64,000 nt of DNA from Ascaphus truei (taxonomy: Eukaryota; Chordata; Amphibia; Anura; Ascaphidae): the NCBI GenBank assembly GCA_036426205.1, contig WSYH01000656.1, positions 62,001 through 126,000 on the forward strand, written 5' to 3'. Shown one piece after another: positions 10,611 to 21,983 of this stretch. Under the pieces are notes generated by a model. The model ran no database searches, had not been told where the DNA came from, and worked only from the letters and a program-made list of their open reading frames with translations. Made by a program: the position numbers and the translations under genes. Within the stretch, counting starts at the first letter, position 1; each line of letters opens with the position of its first letter.

Positions 10611-11363
10611 ACAATGCCAAGGAGGAAAGACATCGGCAATGATCTTAGAGAACAATTGTTGCTGCCCATCAATCTGGGAAGGGTTATAAGGCCATTTCGA
10701 AACAATTTCAAGTCCATCATTCTACAATGAGAAGGTTATTCAAAGTGGAAAACTTCAGACTTGCCAATCTTCCAGAGGGCCGTCCCTGCAAATTCACTCC
10801 AAGGTCAGATCATGCAATCCGTGAGAAATTGCAAAAAAACCAAGAGTTTACATCTCAGACTCTACAGGCCTCAGTTAGCATTTTACATGTTAAAGTTCAT
10901 GACATGCAATTAGAAAAAGACTGAACAAGTATTGTTTGTTGGAAGGCTTGCAAGGAGAAAGTATCTTCTCTCTAAAAGAACATGGCAGCATGGCTTAGGT
11001 TTGCAAGTTGCATCTGAACAAACCACAAGACTTCTAGAACAATGTCCTTTGGACAGACAGACCAAAGTGGAGATTTTTGTCCATAATGCACAGCACCACG
11101 TTTGGTGAAACCAAACACAGCATATCTGCACAAAAACCTCATACCATCTGTCAAGCACGGTGGGGGTGAGGGGTGATGATTTGGGCTTGTTTGCAGCCAC
11201 AGACCTGGGAACCTTGCAGCCATTGAGTCACCCATGAACTCCTCCAAAGAATTCTAGAGGAAATGTGAGGCATCTGTCAGACAGCTAAAGCTTGCCGAAA
11301 TTGGTTCATGCAACAGACAATGATCCCAGCACACAACCACAAATCTACAACGAATGGCTGAAA
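10611..11363 (+). pseudogene. Tc1 transposase, N-terminal and central part
   Basis: The frame opens with MPRRKDIGNDLRE, the paired-type DNA-binding start of Tc1-like transposases. Later phrases in shifted frames include NNVLWTDRPKW, the region of the first catalytic aspartate (WTDE in relatives), VMIWACLQ and DNDP-like residues near 11,320. It breaks at a GAAAAGAAAG string at 11,363. Multiple frameshifts and stops make it inactive. The transposase would bind the terminal repeats and cut and paste the element. Confidence 0.65.
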
Positions 11364-14274
11364 AGAAAGATAAAGGGGAAGGGCAGTGAGAACAGCGCTA
11401 ATGCTAATAATAAATTAGTGACAATTGAGCAACTACCATAATAAATATAAACACTCAAATATTAGAGTGGAGGCAGCCGAGAAAAATAAGTCACACAAAC
11501 CACTAAACACAGTAAAAACACATAACCGGCGCCTCAGAGAAATAAAAATAAAGCCTGAGACCAAATATAGTCCATAAAGCTGGGATGAGTTCCAAGGATG
11601 TATCTTCAATGTAGTCTCGACAAACAAACATAAAAGACGACAACAAAGAGAAAAAAAAGAAGAGAAAAAGATCATAGTGCAACTAAAAACAAAAATCACT
11701 GATAGGTATGCAAGAATGATGGCAATTTAATACAATGAATTAAAATATAAAAACAACAAACACTTGATTTTGGGCAAGAGACACTTATAAAGCAATGGCA
11801 TCCAGTGGGGCAAAAATTAAAACCCTACTTACAGCAAGGCGTATAAACATAAGCCTTTAGCCAATGACACTTTCCACTCTGAAGTCTGGGAGAGAGATGG
11901 CACAGCTCTACCTGGAAGCTCCACACCGCTAGGAAGCACCATCATAGGCTCCACACCGCCGAGAACTCCACTGTCCACACGCCCACAAGTCAAACATGAG
12001 CAAGTGCAACACAGGCACGGCCTGCATCACTGCTGCCGGGGGACTCACTGAAACAAACCCACGCGGACCAGAGGTCTCGCGATGTCAGTGACGTCACCGC
12101 TATAGGCAGGGCAGGGGAAAAACACACGCGAGTGCCGGGGAGCTCTCAGAGCCAAGGCTAAGGAAGGAAAGTTATAATGGCTACCAGGAAAGAAGTCAAA
12201 TGTCTCTGCCAAAAGAGAGACATTTGGCGTTCTTTCCTGGTAGCCATTATAATTTCCTTCCTTAGCCTTGCTTGAGAGCTCCCCGGCACTCGTGTGTGTT
12301 TTTTCCCCTGCCCTGCCTATAGCGGTGACGTCACTGACATCACGAGACCTCTGGTCCGCGTGGTTTGTTTCAGTGAGTCCCCCGGCAGCAGTGAGTGCAG
12401 GCCATTGCCTGTGTTGCTACTTGCGCATTGCTGACTTGTGGGCGTGTGGACAGTGGAGTTCTCCGGCGGTGTGGAGCCTCACGAGCGGTGCTTCCTAGGG
12501 TGTGGAGCTTCCAGAAGTAGAGCTGTGCCATCTCTCTCCAGACTTCAGAGTGGAAAGTGTCATTGTGCTACAGGCTTATGTTATCAGCCTTCTGTAAGTA
12601 GGGTTTTAATTTTAGCCCCACTGTTGCCATGCTTTATAAGTGTCTCTTGCCCAACAATCAAGTGTTGTTGTTTTTATATTTTTAATTCATTGTTATTAAT
12701 TGCCATCATTCTTGCATACCTTATCATTGATTTTTGTTTTTAGTTGCACTATGATCTTTTTCTCTTCTTTTTTTTCTCTTTTGGTATCTTCAATGTAGTC
12801 TCAGACAAACAAACATAAAAGACGACAACAAAGAGAAAAAAAAGAAGAGAAAAAGATCATAGTGCAACTAAAAACAAAAAATCACTGATAAGGTATGCAA
12901 GAAATGATGGCAATTTAATACAATGAATTAAAAATATAAAAACAACAAACACTTGATTGTTGGGCAAGAGACACTTATAAAGCAATGGCAGACAGTGGGG
13001 CTAAATTAAAACCCTACTTACAGAAGGCTGATAACATAAGCCTGTAGCACAATGACACTTTCCACTCTGAAGTCTGGAGAGAGATGGCACAGCTCTACTT
13101 CTGGAAGCTCCACACCCCTAGGAAGCACCGCTCGTGAGGCTCCACACCGCCGGAGAACTCACTGTCCACACGCCCACAAGTCAGCACATGCGCAAGTAGC
13201 AACACAGGCAATGGCCTGCACTCACTGCTGCCGGGGGACTCACTGAAACAAACCACGCGGACCAGAGGTCTCGTGATGTCAGTGACGTCACGCTATAGGC
13301 AGGGGCAGGGGAAAAAACACACACGAGTGCCGGGGAGCTCTCAGAGCAAGGCTAAGGAAGGAAATTTATAATGGCTACCAGGAAAGAACGCCAAATGTCT
13401 CGCTTTTGGCAGAGACATTGACTTTCTTTCTGGTAGCCATTATAACTTTCCTTCCTTAGCCTTGGCTCTGAGAGCTCCCCGGCACTCGCGTGTGTTTTTC
13501 CCCTGCCCCTGCCTATAGCGGTGACGTCACTGACATCGCGAGACCTCTGGTCCGCGTGGTTTGTTTCAGTGAGTCCCCCGGCAGCAGTGATTGCAGGCCG
13601 TTGCCTGTGTTGCTACTTGCTCATGTGTTGACTTGTGGGCGTGTGGACAGTGGAGTTCTCCGGCGGTGTGGAGCCTCATGATCGGTGCTTCCTAGCGGTG
13701 TGGAGCTTCCAGAGGTAGAGCTGTGCCATCTCTCTCCCAGACTTCAGAGTGGAAAGTGTCATTGTGCTAAAGGCTTATGTTTATCAGCCTTGCTGTAAGT
13801 AGGGTTTTAATTTTTGCCCCACTGGATGCCATTGCTTTATAAGTGTCTCTTGCCCAACACTCAATGTTTGTTGTTTTTATATTTTTAATTCATTGTATTA
13901 AATTGCCATCATTTCTTGCATACCTTATCAGTGATTTTTGTTTTTAGTTGCACTATGATTTTTTTCTCTTCTTTTTTTTCTCTTTGTTGTCCGTCTTTTA
14001 TGTTTGTTTGTCTGAGACTACATTGAAGATACATCCTTGGAACTCATCCCAGCTTTATTGGACTATATTTGGTCAGGCTATTATTTTTATTTCTCTGAGG
14101 CGCCGGTTTATGTGTTTTTACTGTGTTTATTGGTTTGTGTGACTTATTTTTTCCTGGCTGCCTCCACTCTAATATTTGAGTGTTTATATTTATTATGTTA
14201 GTTGCTCAATTGTCACTAATTTATATTATTAGCATTAGCGCTGTTCTCACTGCCCTTCCCCTTTATCTTTTCTT
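11364..14274. repeat. Central fold-back element with alternating inverted units
   Basis: Four related units alternate in orientation: 11,364-12,212, 12,213-12,782, 12,783-13,405 and 13,406-14,274. Hairpin turns lie near 12,213 and 13,406, where CTACCAGGAAAGAA faces its complement, and near 12,782. Phrases such as CCGGCGCCTCAG and GAGAGCTCCCCGGCACTCG recur in both orientations. No domain is recognisable in its short ORFs. The last turn coincides roughly with the axis of the first giant palindrome. It interrupts the Tc1 transposase. Confidence 0.6.
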
Positions 14275-15060
14275 TTTCAGCCATTCTGTTGTAGATTTGC
14301 TGGTGTGCTTGGGATCATTGTCCTGTTGCATGACCCAATTTCGGCCAAGCTTTAGCTGTCTGACAGATGCCTCACATTTCCCTCTAGAATTCTTTGGAGG
14401 AGTTCATGGTTGACTCAATGGCTGCAAGGTTCCCAGGTCCTGTGGCTGCAAAACAAGCCCAAATCATCACCCCTCCACCACCGTGCTTGACAGATGGTAT
14501 GAGGTTTTTGTGCAGATATGCTGTGTTTGGTTTTCACCAAACGTGGTGCTGTGCATTATGGACAAACATCTCCACTTTGGTCTCGTCTGTCCAAAGGACA
14601 TTGTTCTAGAAGTCTTGTGGTTTGTTCAGATGCAACTTTGCAAACCTAAGCCATGCTGCCATGTTCTTTTTAGAGAGAAGATACTTTCTCCTTGCAAGCC
14701 TTCCAAACAAACCATACTTGTTCAGTCTTTTTCTAATTGCACTGTCATGAACTTTAACATGTAAAATGCTAACTGAGGCCTGTAGAGTCTGAGATGTAAC
14801 TCTTTGGTTTTTTTGCAATTTCTCACGGCATTGCATGATCTGACCTTGGAGTGAATTTGCAGGGACGGCCACTCCTGGGAAGATTGGCAACTGTCTTGAA
14901 TGTTTTCCACTTTTGAATAACCTTTCTCATTGTAGAATGATGGACTTGAAATTGTTTCGAAATGGCCTTATAACCCTTCCCAGATTGATGGGCAGCAACA
15001 ATTGCTTCTCTAAGATCATTGCCGATGTCTTTCCTCCTTGGCATTGTGTTAACACACACC
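14275..15060 (-). pseudogene. Tc1 transposase, mirrored N-terminal and central part
   Basis: The minus-strand frame 14,823-15,131 reads MPRRKDIGNDLREAIVAA and continues through a helix-turn-helix region (KAISKQFQVHHSTMRKVI) to SGRPCKF, better preserved than the plus-strand copy. A second frame (14,606-14,890) carries SAIRKRLNKYGLFGR and the following linker. Frames are broken by one-base changes. It ends at the same interruption site as its partner. Confidence 0.7.
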
Positions 15061-15416
15061 TGAATGCTCCAGACCAGCAAACTGCTAAAACTTCGGCTTT
15101 TATAGAAGTGGTCACACTTGCTGATGATCAATTAATCAAGGGCATTTGATTAGAAGCACCTGTCTGCTACTTAACATCTTAATTCCTATGGAAGCAGTAA
15201 GGTGAACTTAGTTTTTCACACATAGCTTCTCCATTTTGGCTTTATTTTTGTTAAATAAATCATGACACAGTGAAATATGTCATGTGTTTTTGTTCATCTG
15301 AGGTTGTATTTACCTAATTTTTGACCTGCTAAAGAACAGATGATTGGTATTATGTCCTGAAATGTAAAACCATAGAATTCAAAAAGGGTGTACTTTCTTT
15401 TTCACACAACTGTGTA

Positions 15417-16255
15417 TATATATACACTGATGAAAATCCGCTGAGCCGGAAGAAACACGTAGGGTCACGTGGTCAATGAACTACGGTGGTGGAGCAGTTC
15501 AAATGCCAGAAGCCAGACAGCAGAGAGGAAGTTCTCTGACTCATTCCCAAGACGTGCCGTGCTGAATAGGAACTAGAGGCTGCTCATTCGGTTTGCCAGA
15601 GAGACGCTGAGACGGTGACACCAGCAGCAGTGAAGCCTTGTCGTTCACACAGCAAGACGGAGCGGACTCACCACGGTCTGATACATGCTGGCGCATGGGC
15701 TTGTCCCATACAATGCTCTCAATTTATTGACAAAGTTTGAGTGTGCATTTGTCTTTGTTCGTGTCATTAAACCTCTACATATTGGATTTTACACATAGAT
15801 CGGTCGCTTTTCCTCTTTCTTTTTTTCTAATAGGTATCTGTTGGGAGGTTGTTGACCCCAAGGAAGAAGCTGCCCGGACTACATTATTCCAATAAGGTTT
15901 TTTTTATATCAAAGACACAGGACATTCATTTCCTTCCCTGTTCAATTGGACATTTTTTTGAACTTTATATTTTTTTCAGAACTTAGACAACTTTCATTTA
16001 TAAGTCATTCTTTTTTTTTTTTTTTTTTTCATAATTTTTTTTTTATGTTAGTATTATTTTATTGCACACTTTTTAAATCATTTTTGGTGTCATTTTATAT
16101 TTTTTATATACATCCACCATTTTAGTTAATACCATTCAAGTCATTTGATTGTTCACAGGCATCTGTGCTGGGTGTGGTATATTTTGTTAAAGCAGTTTCA
16201 GTGGGGCAGCGATTTGGGTGTATGCCATCACGGGCGCTGTCTATAATCTTTTGTT
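15417..16255 (+). mobile_element. PLE-like terminal region (plus strand)
   Basis: Mirror of 9,400-10,248. It begins with the hammerhead motif directly beside the Tc1 end and runs into a long T tract near 16,010-16,030 (the complement of the A run on the left). No coding sequence is present. Confidence 0.4.
15420..15470 (+). ncRNA. Hammerhead motif (plus strand)
   Basis: CTGATGA (15,427-15,433), stem II TCCG (15,437-15,440) with CGGA (15,447-15,450), then GAAAC (15,452-15,456) continuing into ACGTA. The core is complete. Stem I is again poorly defined next to a TATATATA tract. It is the mirrored partner of the 10.2 kb motif. Confidence 0.5.
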
Positions 16256-16284
16256 TATATATATATATATATATATACATACAT

Positions 16285-17265
16285 CTTGGGAGAAAAGGAC
16301 CCCTATAATGAGAGAACTCAAGGGTAGGTGATACTGGAAACTAATGGACCTGATGGAGAATCGTAACATGTAATGATGGGTAACTTAAAAACAATTTTAT
16401 TAGGAGAAATCTTCATATAAAATAAGGTTTATATGGATAGCCCTCTATCTGAGGTGATCCTAAACAAATGGCGAAATTAAAATATGGTAAGGGGATAGAA
16501 GAAGTAAGTCCTATTGTATCCAAGTGTAAGCACATGAGAAAACGCAGGGTTTGTGATACACTGTTTGCAGACACATTCAGTCTGCTACACTGTCTAGCTA
16601 TACAGTGTTTATGTGCTGTCTGCTCCGTTGTCTTCATTACCTCAACATTGGTTCACGATTGTTGTTGGGAATATGTATGTATAGCATTAGACAGGGCTTC
16701 GGGCAAAAGACGTTGTCATCTGACACTTTGGCAGACACCTATTGCCTGCCAATCTGTCTGACTCGCAGCACTGGATTTGGAATAATTTTTTAGTTTTAGG
16801 TCCTTGGCTATCAGCTATATGTGTGCCCATTTGTCCCAGTACACTGTTTGACTCTTGGAGTCACTATTGCATTGTGGGTGTTCATACTGTGTTCACCGAG
16901 TGTCTGTTTGTTGCAGCAATATACAGCACTGATACTTACCATACATATCCTATTTACTTTTGTAATCAGCATTGTGGTTTACCAGAGGTGAGAAAAGCTT
17001 TTGAGGAGCACCTATCACATCAATAGGACTTACCTCTTCTATCCCCTTACCTTACCATATTTTAATTTCACCATTTGTTTAGGATCACCTCAGATAGAGG
17101 GCTTTCCATATAAACTTTATTTTATTTGACGATTTCTCCTAATAAAATTGTTTTTAAGTTACCCATCATTACATGTTACGATTCTCCATCAGGTCCATTA
17201 GTTTCCAGTATCACCTACCCTTGAGTGCTCTCCATATAGGGGTCCTTTTCTCCCAAGTTGTTGTT
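16285..17265. repeat. Fold-back element with inverted ends (copy 2, mirrored)
   Basis: Reverse-complement counterpart of 8,400-9,395. CTTGGGAGAAAAGGACCCC begins near 16,285 and its complement ends near 17,262. In the outer ends (8,341-8,540 against 17,147-17,346) I count about seven one- or two-base indels against about four substitutions. That ratio is unlike ordinary neutral divergence. Confidence 0.55.
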
Positions 17266-17351
17266 CAGTCATTTCCCCTGATTGTAGCACCAGTGCCTAG
17301 GCAGTAGCGAGGGTTCCCCTGTCCGTTCCCCTCCTTCCCTTTACCCTGGTT

Positions 17352-17445
17352 TATTATATATATATATTATATATATATATAATATATATTATATATATAT
17401 ATATATATTAGTATATTATAATAATATATATATAATATATAAGTA
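17352..17445. repeat. (AT)n microsatellite
   Basis: Interrupted TA tract, the mirrored partner of 8,236-8,332. Confidence 0.9.
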
Positions 17446-17600
17446 GAGGGTGATCAGACCGGGTTAGCCGAGCTTCAATAATCAAAAAATAAATAGATGA
17501 TACCGTTCTGTGGCTAACGAAATGGTTTTATTTGTGCGAGCTTTCGAAGATACACTGATCTCTTCTTCCGGCGATGTACAATGAATGAAGCAAGCAAAAG
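17446..17600 (-). ncRNA. PLE-like tail with degenerate hammerhead hairpin (minus)
   Basis: Mirror of 8,085-8,235. On the minus strand CGGAAGA is followed by AGAT-loop-ATCT and then GAAAGCTC. The first box differs from CUGANGA, so activity is doubtful. Confidence 0.35.
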
Positions 17601-17658
17601 GTATACTTAAAAACAGTCTCTTGGAATGTATTTATTGTGTAGTATATATATATACAGG

Positions 17659-17682
17659 ACACACACACACACACACACACAC
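17659..17682. repeat. (CA)n microsatellite
   Basis: A dozen CA units, mirrored with the (GT)n at 8,001-8,025. Confidence 0.95.
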
Positions 17683-17720
17683 CAATAATATGGTAATAAT
17701 AAACAAATGGAAATATTACG

Positions 17721-17840
17721 GTATGTCCATTTGCATTCTTAGTCGGTCTGCAACCACGCCTTTCACCATTATCACCCAGCACACAGCACTTACACTGACA
17801 GCAAGGTATTCTGGAGAATGACATGCAAAATGAGCATACA
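17721..17840. mobile_element. Small MITE flanked by AT tracts (copy 2)
   Basis: Mirror of 7,849-7,966, with ends GTATGTCCATTTGCATTC and TGCAAAATGAGCATAC. It is non-coding. Confidence 0.5.
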
Positions 17841-17885
17841 GTGCCACTTTTTGCTTCAAAAAACATTCTAAAAGGTTCCATATAA

Positions 17886-18022
17886 ATATATAATTAATAT
17901 TATATAGTAATATAGTAATATATAATATAGTATAGTATATAGAGTCTAGTATATAGGTATATATATTTTATTATATATATATATATATATATATATTATA
18001 TTTATAGATATATATATATATA
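17886..18022. repeat. (AT)n microsatellite
   Basis: Interrupted TA tract, the mirrored partner of 7,676-7,806. Confidence 0.9.
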
Positions 18023-18189
18023 AAAAGAAAAGAACAGAGGCAACACACATTGTGCAGTAAAGTAGGTGCTTATCACAGATAGACAGTAGTGTAAAATGAG
18101 CTCTTACCAGCAGATCCAGAGAGTCCCAGACCCACAAAGCAAGGAGAGACAGCACACTCAGTAGCATCCACAAAAGAAGTGTATTTGTA

Positions 18190-18255
18190 GAAAAAAGGCA
18201 CATTCACCGACGTTTCGGTCCTAGAAACAGGACCTTTCTCAAGGAGTGCTCTAAA
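18190..18255 (-). ncRNA. Hammerhead-like motif, PLE family B copy 2
   Basis: On the minus strand CTTGAGAAA is followed by stem II (GGTCC with GGACC, about 18,217-18,234) and GAAACGTC (18,209-18,216 on plus as GACGTTTC). It has the same family-wide departure from CUGANGA as its sisters at 7.45 and 23.81 kb. Confidence 0.4.
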
Positions 18256-19244
18256 AATATGAAGACAAACATACTATATATCCCACCACCAAATAGCAAG
18301 CAGAGTCCTGGTAGTGTAAGTATCAACACTAAACAGCTACAGACAGTCACTAGTCAGATCTGAGAATGATGTCATATATGCGCCACTGCTGGAGGGGAAA
18401 AGCATAACAAAGCGTCATTAGTAACCATGGAGTCAATGAGACTAAAGGCAACAGCACTCGCACATGTGCAGCGCAAGTGTTCAGTGATTAAACTGAAAAT
18501 AATAAATATATCCAGGAATCGCTATGCAGCCGTGTAGTCAGTGCGATCGTAATAAGTAAAAAAGGCAGTATTGGTTCGTGCATGCGCGGCAGCGAGTGGC
18601 ATAGGAGGGGACTAAAAATAAATAAATATAATGCAGAGACAGCTCCAGAGCATGCGCGTAGTTCCGAGCACCAAGGAACAGAAGTCAATGATGCCACGCC
18701 ATGCACAACGTGAATAGCACCACAGTGAGCTGAAAAAAATAAATAAATAACAAAAAACTGCTAGAGAGCCATGGGAGCCAATATAAATGCCCACCCAACG
18801 GCTACACCTAAACAGCCACAGCGCCTAGAGGGGAAGGGACAGGCTTCTTGAAACACCAATGTGGAGGTTGAGACAAGGGAAACGAAAAGAAGAAATAAGG
18901 AGACCAAGTGAAACACAGGACACGAAGAAAAAATAAGACAAGGGGAGGTGAGGGAACACAAGACAGAAAAATAATAAAAAGTGTGATACCACATAGATGA
19001 GCACATGGACACAGACAAATAATTAGACACCAAGAGAGAGATAGAGTGGAACAACAAATAACATTAGCAACAAGCAAAGATATAAGGAAGAAGAACACAC
19101 AAAAAGACAAAACGCCATAAACAAACAAATTTAGACAAAAAAATCAAAAGATATAGCAAATAAATAGCAAAAAAAAAGTGACCAAAAATGACCAAGTCCA
19201 TAGAAACATTAAATGAAACATCCCAAGGTGAAAATCTTCGTTGA

Positions 19245-19690
19245 GACCATGTGGTGACATTGTTCTTAGTTGTATATCATTTTGGCCTCCAGCTGAAGTA
19301 GCAACTTAGTTTCTGTTCCCACCACAGAGAAGACTTGTTGGTTTGCGGTAGGCATCATTAAGTGTGGAATAAGCTAGTCTTGTGTGCCTGATAGTGTGGA
19401 TACCTGGAAGATGTTTTTAGAATCCTCCACCAGTATCAGTGTCCAAAAAGCTTTACGGAACTGGTTGAACCTTGTGATTGAATCGCCATTTTCCTTAAAT
19501 CATCGGATTGTTTTTCCTATATTAGTAAAGCCCCAAAAGGGCATTTAATAAAAGTAGACTACAAACCGTGTCTACAATTTAAGAAAGATCTGAATAGGGA
19601 TGGGTTTCCCATTATGTGGATGGGAAAGTGATTGGCCAGTCTGCTGAAACTGTAATTGAACACCATGCATCATTGTAAAGTGTCAGGTTC
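19245..19690 (-). pseudogene. PLE GIY-YIG endonuclease (family B, copy 2)
   Basis: Minus-strand counterpart of 22,340-22,835. The sequence for LLQLEAKMIY lies near 19,275-19,305 and the cysteine-rich start near 19,520-19,560. Indels split the frame. It adjoins the linker with no MITE at the position where copy 3 carries one, so it preserves the empty site CACACCTACC. Confidence 0.6.
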
Positions 19691-20479
19691 TACGGAGCCA
19701 AGACAAGGTAGGTGTGTATTTACTCGATGGATCAGCCTGCCCCCAGGCATCCCGGAGATTTTACCGCGGCGATAGCACATACGTGCCAGCATTTTACACA
19801 ATTGGCCAATTTGGGGATCGTTAGTTGAATGTGCCAGTTTTTTGTGCATTATACTACGCCGAATATGGTTTGGCAGAGAATAAGTGCTGCCTGAGTATTA
19901 TATACATTGGTCATCATTCTTGGTGTATTGCTGGGTTATAATGGGAGATCCCTCTCCAATGTATTCTCTTCAAAGCCGCATGAATTTCAGTCCTAGATAT
20001 ATCCCCGATCAATGAATCTTTGGGCATTTTTTAGAGTGTGAGACCTCTACTAGTGAGGGGATCACTGGTTAATGCGTTTAACCTCAAACATTTGGAGTAG
20101 GGAAGCAACATAGCTTAAGTGACTCAGGGTGTGTGACTGGTTGCGGTTATTAGCAGCGTGTTTTTATTCTGTCGGTGTCTGAAAGATTGACGTCTCAAGT
20201 TTACCATCCTGTTTATAGACCCACAGGAGTCAGGAAAGTAACACTATCCATACTCTGAGTGACATGTGAAACGTACTGAGTAGATGGAATACGAGTTCAA
20301 AATATACAACAAATAGAGAAATGTTCCTCCTCTTAACCTCCCCAAATGAGGAGAATATGTCATCGAGTGTAGACTACATACTACATAATGTGTTGATGTT
20401 AATGGCAAGGGGAGCATCACCTAATATATGTACTAATTCATAGCTGACATGAACAAGTTAGCGTAGTATTGAAGGTGCA

Positions 20480-21703
20480 AGTTTATCCCATATGCTCGCT
20501 ACCAGTTAGTTGCAAGTAAAAGTCACGTTCAAAGCGAAAAAAGTTTTGTTGGTGTAGAATGACCTCAACTAATTGAATAAGTATTCCGTTGGGGGACTCG
20601 TCATGTCCAGCGAGTAGAGAATATAGTGATCCCGGATGGCTCCAGCCCTTCAGCGTGTGGAATATTTGTGTAGAGGATGTGGACATCCATTGTTACCAGC
20701 AGCATTTGAGTAGTATCAAGTAATTTTACCAGATGATTGATGAAGTCAGTGGTATCCTTAACATACGATCTCATTTTGGCCACCATAGGTTGTAACAGGA
20801 AGTCCACATACTGGGATATATGGTGACATAGGGATCCCTCGCCGACAATAATAGGTCTACCTGGTGGTTTTTGAATGGAAATTATGGTAGCTTTGGGAGC
20901 AATAAATAACTGGTACCACTTGATGATCTCTGTACCAAAAATGATCCAATTTTCAGAAATTCAGGAATTATTGACTCCCAATTTGAGTAATGAAGTCAAT
21001 CTCACGTTGTAGATCATCATGGGATTGCCACAAGTTTCTTGTAATAATGGAGGGTCCCCAAGTTGTCTCATGATCTCAGACCTATAGTCGACCATAATTC
21101 AAAATGACAATACCTGCCTTTATCGTCCGGCATTAATTATTATATCATTATTAGCTTGTAATGTTGATGGCTTGTCATTTCATCAGTTGAGAGATTGAAA
21201 AACTCCTTTTCTGATTCTTAATATGGTGTCTAGTGTCACTGCCAAGTAGACCCATGAAGGTCGTTAAGCTGTGATGGAAATCATGGGTCAAATGTACTTT
21301 TGCTCTAAATTTATAGTCAACTTGTTGGGTGGAAGGATGTTGGAGGTGTGCTGTCTCAGTCCTAGAAAAAAAGTCTTTCAAGCGGTAATTGCGATCAGTT
21401 TAAACAAGTCATTTCCAATTGATGGGTTTGGGCAATGGTTGGAACATATGAGAGGCCTTTATGAAGGACACTTATCTCAGCAATAGTGAGTAGATGGGAA
21501 GGAAGATTAGATATTACCTCCTCCTTGGGTGTCCTCTCCCCCTCTTTGACTCCAAATCCAGGACCTTGAACTTCTCTGCCACTCGCCTGATCGTTCTCCC
21601 ACGTCTGAGTACGGCTGGATCGGTGTGGTTTGTGCCATTCCAGTACTGGCTCTAAAAAAGCTTCCTTGATGTATTTACGTGGGGTCAGATGCGTCTGTGT
21701 CAC
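20480..21703 (-). pseudogene. PLE N-terminal region and reverse transcriptase (family B, copy 2)
   Basis: The frame 20,601-20,807 (minus) contains LLQPMVAKMRSYVKDTTDF and then LLVTMDVHILYTNIPHAEG. This is the PLE RT motif in which TMDV holds the first catalytic aspartate and LYTNIPH is diagnostic. The frame 21,395-21,703 (minus) carries SNLPSHLLTIAEISVLHKG, a typical PLE N-terminal phrase. The region between is split by frameshifts. PLE RTs prime reverse transcription at nicked chromosomal DNA. Not functional as given. Confidence 0.7.
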
Positions 21704-21983
21704 TGGTAATGTAACCTGTAGGTGTCTTTTGAGATTTTTTTTAAAGCGAGTATGTTCTCCATAACACCACGCCAGGAGATTAAGCTGTATTAATATCAGC
21801 AGCCTCTTATTCTACTGCCAATACCATATTCGGCGTAGTATACACAAAAAACTGGCACATTATAGCTAATGATCCCCAAATTGGCCAATTGTGAAAATGC
21901 CGCCATGTGATGTGCTATCGCCGCGTAGAAATCTCCGGTGAGCACTGGGTGCAGGCTGATGCCATCGAGTAAATACACACCTA

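Larger units (their letters stand above)
10249..15414. mobile_element. Composite Tc1-like element, two mirrored 5' halves
   Basis: CACAGTTGTGTGAAAAAG starts at 10,249 after a TA dinucleotide. Its reverse complement ends at 15,414 before TA, matching the TA duplication of Tc1/mariner elements. However, both outer segments are the same end of Tc1: the transposase N-terminus lies in the left half on plus and in the right half on minus. The middle (11,364-14,274) is an inserted fold-back. The missing C-terminal part is represented by 3,060-3,455. Confidence 0.65.
18030..21785 (-). mobile_element. Penelope-like element, family B, copy 2
   Basis: Minus-strand PLE. Reading leftwards it has the N-terminal region (21,700-21,395), RT (about 21,380-20,480), linker (19,900-19,700), endonuclease (19,690-19,245), T-rich tail and hammerhead-like hairpin (18,250-18,190). 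It shares its organisation with copy 1 and abuts copy 3 head-to-head near 21,785. The coding frames are broken, but the peptide motifs are clearer than in copy 1. Confidence 0.65.

Noticed and set aside
10249..15414. A single 5.2-kb Tc1 element with long terminal inverted repeats
   Set aside because: Both ends are the same Tc1 terminus with the transposase N-terminus in each half, so the symmetry comes from the giant palindrome and not from one transposon's two termini.
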